A stretch of 8,859 nucleotides of DNA from DASXHZ01 sp036488085 (GTDB lineage: Bacteria; Acidobacteriota; Thermoanaerobaculia; Gp7-AA8). This document shows positions 1 through 5,439 of this stretch, piece by piece. The stretch's first letter is position 1. Each line of letters starts with the position of its first letter. The translations under genes and the position numbers were made by a program. The notes under the pieces were generated by a model. That model was not told the origin of the DNA. It worked only from the letters and a program-made list of their open reading frames with translations, and searched no databases. The stretch lies in NCBI GenBank assembly GCA_036488085.1, contig DASXHZ010000022.1:1-8859 (forward strand), given 5' to 3'.

Positions 1-120
1 GCCGCGGCCGCATGAATCGGAGATGAAGTTCACGAATGCATCGAACGCCGCGGCAGCTTCTTTCTTCGAGATGCCGGCCTGATCGGACATCGCGTTGATG
101 ACGTCGGCCTTGCCTGCCAT
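1..120 (-). CDS. HU-family DNA-binding protein, N-terminal 40 codons only
   Basis: The reverse strand from the ATG at 120 is open to the left edge and reads MAGKADVINAMSDQAGISKK, then EAAAAFDAFVNFISDSCGRG. This is the standard start of HU/IHF-type nucleoid proteins: a short first strand, 'K.D.I..(M/V)....G.SKKEA..A.DAF', then the amphipathic second helix. The DNA-binding beta-arms lie outside the window. HU proteins are small basic dimers that bend DNA non-specifically in the nucleoid. The start is supported by a G-rich element (AAGGGGG on the minus strand, about 125-131) a few bases upstream of the ATG. The gene lies 31 bp downstream of the GH15 stop, so it may be read from that transcript or from its own promoter. 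The family call is firm for the visible part; the HU, IHF or specialised-homologue distinction cannot be made. Confidence 0.85.
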   Translation of the reverse strand, partial: MAGKADVINAMSDQAGISKKEAAAAFDAFVNFISDSCGRG

Positions 121-143
121 GGAGCCCCCTTTTTTCCGCTACC

Positions 144-149
144 AGAATA
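144..149 (-). promoter_or_regulatory. Candidate -10 box for the HU gene
   Basis: The minus strand reads TATTCT here, about 24 bp before the HU ATG, in a locally A/T-rich stretch that stands out in GC-rich surroundings. It overlaps the end of the GH15 gene. No convincing -35 hexamer is visible 16-18 bp upstream (the bases there are GC-rich). HU genes are often highly expressed from their own promoter, which makes a local promoter plausible, but the site is weak. Confidence 0.25.
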
Positions 150-151
150 GA

Positions 152-2092
152 TCATTTTGCGCGCGCGGCGAGGTAGCCACGTACGACTGAAACGAGCTGT
201 GCATGACTCCACGTCAGCGGCGCGACACTCAGCGGCGAGCCATCGTACGGGTCGACCTGCTCCGGCAGGATGAGGGACGGAAGCGCCTTCGAACGGACCC
301 ACGAGAGGATGTCGATCGCGGTCTGCAGTTCTTCGACGCGTGAGGCGGTCGCGATCGCGTACTCCGCCAGCCAGAGCGAGCAGAGGATCCACGGATTCCC
401 CGGCACCCGTCCGGTTTCTTCGCTGATCCGGTGGTACGCGTCGCCGGCGTATCGCGCGAAGCCGCCGACCTCGGTCTGCACCGCGAGCTTCTCGCGGACC
501 GCGCGCATCGTCGACTCCACCGCCGCGCTCCCGGCCGAGAACGCGCCAAGGTAGAAGACGCCGAAGACCGAGATATCGAGCGATGGGTCGAGCTCGAGGC
601 CGTTCTCCTTCGAGATGAGGCCGCGCGCGAAGTGCTTGTCGTCCGGAACGAAGAGGTGCTGCAGCGTCGCGTCGCGCACTTCCTGCGCCGCGGCGGCGTA
701 GCGATCCCTCCGCTCCGCGTCGTTGAAGAGATTCGCGATCGTCGACGCGGCTTCGAGTCCGGCGATCACCGCGGCGCAGGTGAAGGTGAAGACGCCGTGG
801 CGCTCCTCCCAGATGTCGAAGCTCGGCTTCGGCAGGTGTGTCTCCGGGTCACGGAACGAAGCGAGAAATTCAGCCGGCTGCACGACGAGCCGCCGGTAAA
901 CGCTGCGAAGCAGGTCGAGGTCACGCGTCCGCTCGTAATGCCGCGCAACGAGCCAGATCACCAGCGCGGTCTCGTCTTCCTGGATCGGCAGTTGCGGCTT
1001 TCCGTCGCGCACCCACGGATGCCACAGCGACGCGAGCGTTCCGTCGGGGTTGTACTTGTGGAGGAACCAGCCGTTCTCGTGGATCAGCTTCTCCGCGAAG
1101 ACCAGGAAGCGGCGCGTCTGCTCGGTGTATCCGGCGCGGTCCATTGCATCGCAGACGAAGACCGCGTCGCGCGGCCACATGTACGAGTAGTGATCGTTGT
1201 GGCCCCACTGGATGTCGGAGTCGTTCGCGGCGATCACGGCGCCGTTGCGGTCGCACTGCGTGGCGATCACGAGCAGCGACCTGCGATACAGCTCCACGAG
1301 CTCGTCCGGCAGGTCGCCGAACGAGTCTTCGTTCTTGTTCACCCAGGTGTACCAGTACGACGCGGTCCGCGCCATCACGCGCGCCGGCGTTTCCTCGCGT
1401 AGGCGCCGGTCCAGCTCGCGCACCTCGCCGTAGCGTTTGCCCGCGCAGATCCAGTAGTTGATGGTGTGCGAGCCATGCGGCTCCAGAGTGACCGGAATCG
1501 CGATCGTGGAGTCGACCGCGCCCTGCGCGATCGCTTCCATCGACAGCACGCCGTCCTCCGCATCCCGCCACGTCCCCTCGGCTCCCGCGATACCGCTGCG
1601 CCCGCATGCGTACTCCGGCACGCCAGCGTCGCTGTTGATCAGGAGATAGCGCTTCGCCTTGTAGTGCACGATCGCGCCGCTCTGCGGATCGAAGTACGCG
1701 GTATCGGCGATGGCGTTGCCGTAAAGGTTGAAGTCGTGGTGGAAGAAGAGCTTGATCGTCCGCTGTGCCTCGCCGAGGTTCCGGACGACGATCTTGCGGA
1801 GATAGACGTTCGCGTCGGTGTCGACCGCGTCGTAACAGCGGAGGCGAAGTTGCAGGTCCGCGTGCTCACACGTGACGTCGCCGACGAGCGTGTCGCGGAG
1901 GTACGTGATCTCCTTCCGCCACGGCGCATCCTCGACCCACGAGATCGCGTCGTTCGCCCAGACGCCGAAGCGGAACGGCGACGCGGAGTGGTTCTCCATC
2001 CCGACGTGCGGGAAGTAGAAGTCGGCGAGCCGGTACTGCGCGTCGAAGCCGACGAGCAGGCAGCCGTTCCCGATGACCAGGTCGCGCGGCAT
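152..2092 (-). CDS. GH15 glucoamylase / trehalase-type glycoside hydrolase
   Basis: This 646-residue protein matches the two-domain layout of prokaryotic GH15 enzymes in length and order. An N-terminal beta-sandwich (about 1-240, starting 'VIGNGCLLVGFD') is followed by an (alpha/alpha)6 barrel (about 255-646). Barrel signatures are YMWPRDA at 304-310 (substrate-binding Arg-Asp), QEDETAL at 371-377, DIWEERHG at 426-433 with Glu429 as expected general acid, and LPEQVDP at 609-615 with Glu611 as expected general base, followed by PLTWSHAQ. Both catalytic acids are present, so the enzyme should be active. These enzymes remove glucose from alpha-glucans with inversion; some bacterial members are trehalases, and the sequence alone does not settle the substrate. 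There is no signal peptide, so it should act in the cytoplasm on glycogen-like, maltodextrin or trehalose substrates. Its ATG lies 15 bp after rsmB's tandem TGA-TAA stop with no strong ribosome site, suggesting co-transcription. Confidence 0.9.
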   Translation of the reverse strand: MPRDLVIGNGCLLVGFDAQYRLADFYFPHVGMENHSASPFRFGVWANDAISWVEDAPWRKEITYLRDTLVGDVTCEHADLQLRLRCYDAVDTDANVYLRKIVVRNLGEAQRTIKLFFHHDFNLYGNAIADTAYFDPQSGAIVHYKAKRYLLINSDAGVPEYACGRSGIAGAEGTWRDAEDGVLSMEAIAQGAVDSTIAIPVTLEPHGSHTINYWICAGKRYGEVRELDRRLREETPARVMARTASYWYTWVNKNEDSFGDLPDELVELYRRSLLVIATQCDRNGAVIAANDSDIQWGHNDHYSYMWPRDAVFVCDAMDRAGYTEQTRRFLVFAEKLIHENGWFLHKYNPDGTLASLWHPWVRDGKPQLPIQEDETALVIWLVARHYERTRDLDLLRSVYRRLVVQPAEFLASFRDPETHLPKPSFDIWEERHGVFTFTCAAVIAGLEAASTIANLFNDAERRDRYAAAAQEVRDATLQHLFVPDDKHFARGLISKENGLELDPSLDISVFGVFYLGAFSAGSAAVESTMRAVREKLAVQTEVGGFARYAGDAYHRISEETGRVPGNPWILCSLWLAEYAIATASRVEELQTAIDILSWVRSKALPSLILPEQVDPYDGSPLSVAPLTWSHAQLVSVVRGYLAARAK

Positions 2093-2107
2093 GAACCGCG
2101 CACTTTA

Positions 2108-3229
2108 TCAATGTGTGATCACGTGCGCGGTGAATCCGTCGGCGCCGGATTCGGGAGTGAGACGAAGCACGCCGTCGTCGATCCAAGAGCCGTTCTCGAT
2201 CGGAACGATGCGCGCTCCGGATGACGCGACCACGTCGTCGTTCTCTTCACGCTCCAGTGAACATGTCGAATAAAGGACATACTTTTTTGCGAGCGATAAG
2301 GCGGAGGCAATCATGTCGCGCTGGAGCGTGACGAACGCAGCGAGGTCGCTTTCGCGGAGCCGCCACTTGAGCTCCGGATTCTTTCGGATCGTCCCGGTCG
2401 CGCTGCACGGAGCGTCGAGAAGGACGACGTCGAACTTCGTTCGAAAAGCAGGTTTGCGCGCGTCGGAGACGACGATCGTCGCGTCGCGTTTGAACAGCGG
2501 CATCAAACGCGTGATCGAAATGTCGTTGCTGATCACCCGGCGCCCCGCTCGACGCATGTACAACGTCTTGCCACCCGGCGCCGCGGCGAGATCGAGGACC
2601 TCGTCGCCGAGGCTCGAGGCGATCGAGGCGATGACCGCGCTTCCTTCGTCCATTGGCCAGAACTTCGCGCGATCCAGCTCAGCGCTCGATCCGCGAAGCT
2701 TCCAGATGCGTTCGGCGAGCGTTGAAGGCGTTGCGTCCGGCGGCGCCTCGCCGGTCAGCGCTAGCACGTCGGGATACGACATCTCCTGGTTCGCCTCGGC
2801 GATCCTTGCCGCGCGGTCGGCGCCATAGAAGCGTGTCCAGCGCTCGATCAGCCAGGGCGGATGCGCCGTACGTGTCGCCAGGTCGCGCGGCTCTGGGACG
2901 TCCCCCCGCGTGATACGCCGCAGGATCGCGTTCACGAACCCGCGAGCGCGTTTCGGCGCGAGCTCCACCGCCTCGCCGACCGCTGCGTATTGCGCGACGT
3001 CCATGTAGAGAAGCTGGTACGCGCCGAGGCGCAGGACATCGAGAATCTCGGGCTCGATGGCGCGCTTCGCGAGCGTCTCGATCACGAAGTCGAGGCGCGA
3101 GCGCCAGCGGAGGACGCCGAGGACTAGGGTGCGAACGAAACCCGTCTCGCCGGCGAGCACGAACGACGCGAACAGCGACTCCCGTTCGATCCGGCGCAGC
3201 AGCGCCAGCGCCCGCGCGCGGTCGTTCAC
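2108..3229 (-). CDS. rsmB: 16S rRNA (cytosine-5-)-methyltransferase RsmB
   Basis: The protein (373 aa) methylates C967 (E. coli numbering) of 16S rRNA using S-adenosylmethionine. Residues 1-110 form the NusB-like RNA-binding domain (GVLRWRSRLD, LRLGAYQLLYMDV, AVGEAVELA, GFVNAILRRI). Residues about 150-373 form the Rossmann methyltransferase: LDLAAAPGGKT at 212-222 (SAM binding), LDAPCSATGTIRKNPELKW at 271-289 with Cys275, and STCS at 321-324 with the nucleophile Cys323. The end (DGFTAHVITH) fits the family's last strand. I chose the GTG at 3229 because it overlaps the fmt TGA as GTGA, a translational-coupling arrangement, and the protein then begins where the NusB-like domain should. The reading frame stays open about 560 bp further upstream, but that part is a shadow of fmt. 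The N-terminal region is somewhat shorter than in E. coli RsmB (429 aa). The gene ends in tandem stops TGA-TAA. Confidence 0.95.
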   Translation of the reverse strand: MNDRARALALLRRIERESLFASFVLAGETGFVRTLVLGVLRWRSRLDFVIETLAKRAIEPEILDVLRLGAYQLLYMDVAQYAAVGEAVELAPKRARGFVNAILRRITRGDVPEPRDLATRTAHPPWLIERWTRFYGADRAARIAEANQEMSYPDVLALTGEAPPDATPSTLAERIWKLRGSSAELDRAKFWPMDEGSAVIASIASSLGDEVLDLAAAPGGKTLYMRRAGRRVISNDISITRLMPLFKRDATIVVSDARKPAFRTKFDVVLLDAPCSATGTIRKNPELKWRLRESDLAAFVTLQRDMIASALSLAKKYVLYSTCSLEREENDDVVASSGARIVPIENGSWIDDGVLRLTPESGADGFTAHVITH

Positions 3230-4122
3230 GACAGGCGCGTCCCGACCCGCCACCGCAGTCCGCGCGCGACGTCGCCCGCGGCCGCGCGAGGCTTGCCGGG
3301 GCGCTGCATCGTGATGATCCGAATCGCGCCGTCGCCGCACGCGATTGTGACGCCGTCGTCGATGGCCACGATAGTGGCCGGTGGCTGGTGGCCGGTAGCC
3401 GGTTGGATGTCGATGAGTTTCAGGCCCTCTTTCGTGAAGACGCCGGGCCACGGATCGAACGCCCGGAACTTGTCGTAAATCGACTTCGCGCTCGCGTTCC
3501 AGTCGATCTCTCCCTCGGACTTTTCGATTTTCGGCGCAAAGGTAGCGAGGGCGTGGTCCTGCGCCGTCTCCTCGATCGAGTCGAGCCGCGCGAGCACGTC
3601 GAGCAGTGCCTCGGCGCCGATCGTCGAGAGGCGTGCGGCGAGTGATGGCGCGTGTTCGTCCGCCCCGATCGGCGTCTTCGCGATCGCGAGCATCGGCCCG
3701 TGGTCGAGTTCCTCGTCGACGCGCATGATCGTCACGCCCGTCTCCGGGTCGCCGTGCTCGATCGCGCGCTGGATCGGCGCCGCCCCACGCCATCGCGGCA
3801 GGATCGAGCCGTGAATGTTCAGGAACCCACGTCGCGGGATCTCGAGCAGCGCCGCAGGAAGGATCTTTCCGTACGCGACGACGATTGCGATGTCCGGGCT
3901 CGCGCGCCGGACGTCCTCGATCGCCTCGCGAACCTTCGCCGGCTGAATCAGCGGCACGCCGAGCTCGCGCGCCCGCACGGCGACCGCTGGCGCTTTCACC
4001 TCCATCCCGCGTCCCGCCGGCTTGTCCGCCTGCGCGACGACGAGCACCACCTCATGCTCCCGCGCCAACGCATCGAGAGCCGGAACCGCAAACTGAGGCG
4101 TTCCGAAGAAGGCAATCCGCAA
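3226..4122 (-). CDS. fmt: Methionyl-tRNA formyltransferase
   Basis: The protein (298 aa) transfers a formyl group from 10-formyltetrahydrofolate to Met-tRNAfMet for translation initiation in the cytoplasm. It begins MRIAFFGTPQFAVPALDAL, the family start. The catalytic triad expected from the E. coli enzyme is present: Asn102 and His104 in NIHGSILPRWRGAAPIQ and Asp140 in VDEELDHGPML. The usual 'NxHAS' is 'NIHGS' here, a mild variant. The C-terminal tRNA-binding barrel (about 200-298) carries DPWPGVFT, VACGDG-like IACGDG and the closing QRPGKPRAAAGD. The start is TTG at 4122: it is the only start that gives the conserved N-terminus, and a nearby ATG is out of frame. No Shine-Dalgarno site is visible, and a palindromic element lies 16 bp upstream. 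Residues 241-250 (PATGHQPPAT) are encoded by a heptamer repeat. The gene couples directly to rsmB; no def gene is seen next to it. Confidence 0.96.
   Translation of the reverse strand: MRIAFFGTPQFAVPALDALAREHEVVLVVAQADKPAGRGMEVKAPAVAVRARELGVPLIQPAKVREAIEDVRRASPDIAIVVAYGKILPAALLEIPRRGFLNIHGSILPRWRGAAPIQRAIEHGDPETGVTIMRVDEELDHGPMLAIAKTPIGADEHAPSLAARLSTIGAEALLDVLARLDSIEETAQDHALATFAPKIEKSEGEIDWNASAKSIYDKFRAFDPWPGVFTKEGLKLIDIQPATGHQPPATIVAIDDGVTIACGDGAIRIITMQRPGKPRAAAGDVARGLRWRVGTRLS
3374..3401 (+). repeat. Heptanucleotide tandem repeat inside fmt
   Basis: Four consecutive 7-mers read GTGGCCG, GTGGCTG, GTGGCCG and GTAGCCG on the plus strand, so two are identical and two carry one change each. They encode most of the Fmt segment PATGHQPPAT (residues 241-250), where the family has a variable loop in the C-terminal barrel. 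The first unit also pairs with GGCCAC at 3364-3369 to make a small hairpin. Because 7 is not a multiple of 3, gain or loss of one unit would shift the fmt frame. Confidence 0.7.
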
Positions 4123-4138
4123 GGGAACGCATGCTACC

Positions 4139-4205
4139 GCGCAGACAAGAATGTCTGCGCTCCATCCTGCTCCGGATCGTGGAGCGCAGACATTCGTGTC
4201 TGCGC
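4139..4205. repeat. REP-like alternating inverted-repeat element
   Basis: The 9-mer GCGCAGACA or its complement occurs four times in alternating orientation. It forms two perfect 9-bp hairpins with 4-nt loops: 4139-4160 (loop AGAA) and 4184-4205 (loop TTCG). The inner halves are also mutually complementary over 13 bp (4152-4164 with 4180-4192), so the DNA can form either two small hairpins or one larger one. The element fills most of the 85-bp gap between the lipoprotein stop and the fmt TTG. No T-tract follows on either strand, so it is not a classic intrinsic terminator. The two-hairpin layout is typical of REP/BIME-type dispersed palindromes. Confidence 0.75.
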
Positions 4206-4207
4206 GC

Positions 4208-4531
4208 CTACGTATGCGTCGTCGTCCCCGCCGGCTGGCCGGGAGGGGTCATCGTGGTCACGGCGTTCGGCGGCAATCCCGGCGCGGTGTCGGGCACCTT
4301 CGTCTTCGGCGCGAGGGGCGAGGGGGTTACGGGTTTGACCGTCTTCCCATCGACGCCTTGCGACGGCTCGGGCGCCGCGGCAGGCATCCCGTGAGCGGTC
4401 GGGGTCTGCGTGCTCGAATTCACCGGATGAGTCATGGCGGGCGGCTCGTTCTGGTAGTCGCGCGGCACCTTCTCGCCGCGGCAGGCGGCGAGCACCAGCG
4501 CGAGGGCTCCGATCAACATCGTGTTGCGCAC
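4208..4531 (-). CDS. Small Pro/Thr-rich lipoprotein
   Basis: This 107-residue protein starts MRNTMLIGALALVLAACRGE: a short charged n-region, a hydrophobic core and a lipobox LAAC with the lipidated Cys at 17. Arg18 follows the Cys, so there is no Asp retention signal by the E. coli rule. The mature 91 residues hold about 19 Pro and 15 Thr and no recognisable domain, suggesting an extended, disordered envelope tether. I do not recognise the family. The start is GTG at 4531, chosen because it supplies the positive n-region; the in-frame ATG at 4519 would begin directly in the hydrophobic core. Neither has a clear ribosome-binding site. It is divergent from the exported TPR-like gene across 50 bp and ends 2 bp from the palindromic element that precedes fmt. 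The intact signal sequence, with little antisense coding potential, supports a real gene, but its function is unknown. Confidence 0.7.
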   Translation of the reverse strand: MRNTMLIGALALVLAACRGEKVPRDYQNEPPAMTHPVNSSTQTPTAHGMPAAAPEPSQGVDGKTVKPVTPSPLAPKTKVPDTAPGLPPNAVTTMTPPGQPAGTTTHT

Positions 4532-4543
4532 GCCCGAAGCGAG

Positions 4544-4574
4544 TTCAAGCTGCGTTCCAGCTCAGCGGTACAAT
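4544..4574 (+). promoter_or_regulatory. Promoter with likely leaderless start
   Basis: A strong -10 hexamer TACAAT lies at 4569-4574. The best upstream match to a -35 is TTCAAG at 4544-4549, weak and 19 bp away. The predicted transcription start, about 7 bp after the -10, coincides with the ATG at 4582, and no Shine-Dalgarno sequence fits in the gap. The -10 box is flanked by GCGG and CCGC (4565-4578), and AGCTG/CAGCT (4548-4562) forms another short inverted repeat. Either could be an operator, but both are short. Confidence 0.6.
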
Positions 4575-4581
4575 CCGCGCC

Positions 4582-5439
4582 ATGCGAAAGATGACGATGG
4601 CTCTCGTTGTCGTTTCCCTCCTTGCCGCGGCGTCCGCCCTCGCGCAGATCGCCGACGGAGACCAGCACTGGGCGTTGCGCGCCGAGGGGCAGGTTGCCGG
4701 CCACGCCAAAGCGGCGCACGCCGACGCCGCGATCGCCGCCTACCTGAGAGCGATCGCCGCCAACCCGAACGACCTCGAAGCGCGGTGGAAGCTGCTGCGC
4801 TCGATCCGTTTCAAAGGACAGTACGTCGTCGCGTCCAACGACGAGAGGAAGAAGGTCTACGACGAGGCGAAGAAGGCGGGAGAGGACGCGCTCGCCGTTG
4901 TTGACCGCGCCCTGCACGCGAAGGGCGTCACGTCGATCACGAAAGCGCCCGAGAAGCAGGTAGCGGACGCGGCCCGGACCATTCCCGGCGCCTCCGAGGT
5001 CTTTCTCTGGGACTCCATCAACTGGGGCGAGTGGGCGCTGGCTTACGGCAAGATGGCGGCCGCGCGCGAAGGGGCGGCCGATCGCATCAAGCGCGAGGCA
5101 ACCATCGCGGAGCTCGCCGACCCGCGGCTCGAAGGCGGCTCCCCAAGCCGCGTTCTCGGGCGATTGCACGACCAGACGCCGCACATCCCGTTCATCACCG
5201 GCTGGGCGTCGAGCAAGGAAGCGGTTCGCTATCTGAACGAGTCGTTCAAGATCGACCCGACGAACAAGATCACGCGCGTCTTTCTCGCCGAGGCGATGGT
5301 CGACAACAACAGCGACACCAAGCCGCAGGCCATCCAGATGCTGCGCGAGACCGTCACCGCGCCGAACGATCCGAACTACGAGGTCGAACAGGCGGCGGCC
5401 ACCGAGGACGCGAAGGCGCTGCTCAAGAAATGGTCGTAA
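4582..5439 (+). CDS. Exported helical-repeat protein, TRAP T-component (TatT)-like
   Basis: This 285-residue protein opens with a Sec signal peptide, MRKMTMALVVVSLLAAASAL, with likely cleavage after Ala21 (ALA|Q). The mature part is almost wholly helical. An alpha-hairpin near 45-75 (AAIAAYLRAIAANPNDLEAR) looks like a TPR. A middle segment (140-175) has the 'W..W....G....A' character. A second pair of helices at 188-240 includes 'GSPSRVLGRLHDQTPHIPF', 'SKEAVRYLNESFKIDP' and 'RVFLAEAMVD'. This order, with the Pro-rich loop between helices, resembles periplasmic T-components of TRAP-type systems (TatT) and related acidobacterial TPR proteins. I infer the family from pattern only; no TRAP permease or substrate-binding gene is in the window, so transport is unproven. 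The ATG follows its -10 box by 7 bp. The coding end overlaps the convergent phosphopantetheinyl transferase by 17 bp, and a terminator-like hairpin follows about 45 bp downstream. Confidence 0.85.
   Translation: MRKMTMALVVVSLLAAASALAQIADGDQHWALRAEGQVAGHAKAAHADAAIAAYLRAIAANPNDLEARWKLLRSIRFKGQYVVASNDERKKVYDEAKKAGEDALAVVDRALHAKGVTSITKAPEKQVADAARTIPGASEVFLWDSINWGEWALAYGKMAAAREGAADRIKREATIAELADPRLEGGSPSRVLGRLHDQTPHIPFITGWASSKEAVRYLNESFKIDPTNKITRVFLAEAMVDNNSDTKPQAIQMLRETVTAPNDPNYEVEQAAATEDAKALLKKWS

Noticed and set aside
431..1402. 323-codon plus-strand ORF
   Set aside because: It lies wholly opposite the GH15 gene, which has a complete set of catalytic motifs; the ORF has only low-complexity Arg/Glu/Val sequence.
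3230..3793. Upstream extension of the rsmB frame by 188 codons
   Set aside because: It overlaps fmt in another frame, is Arg/Asp-rich, and the NusB-like domain begins properly at the GTG at 3229.
4139..4205. Intrinsic terminator or CRISPR fragment
   Set aside because: No T-tract follows on either strand, and there are no regularly spaced direct repeats with unique spacers; the alternating inverted layout fits a REP-like element better.
3652..4338. 228-codon plus-strand ORF spanning fmt and the palindromic element
   Set aside because: Antisense to fmt and runs through a repeat; Arg-rich with no recognisable domain.
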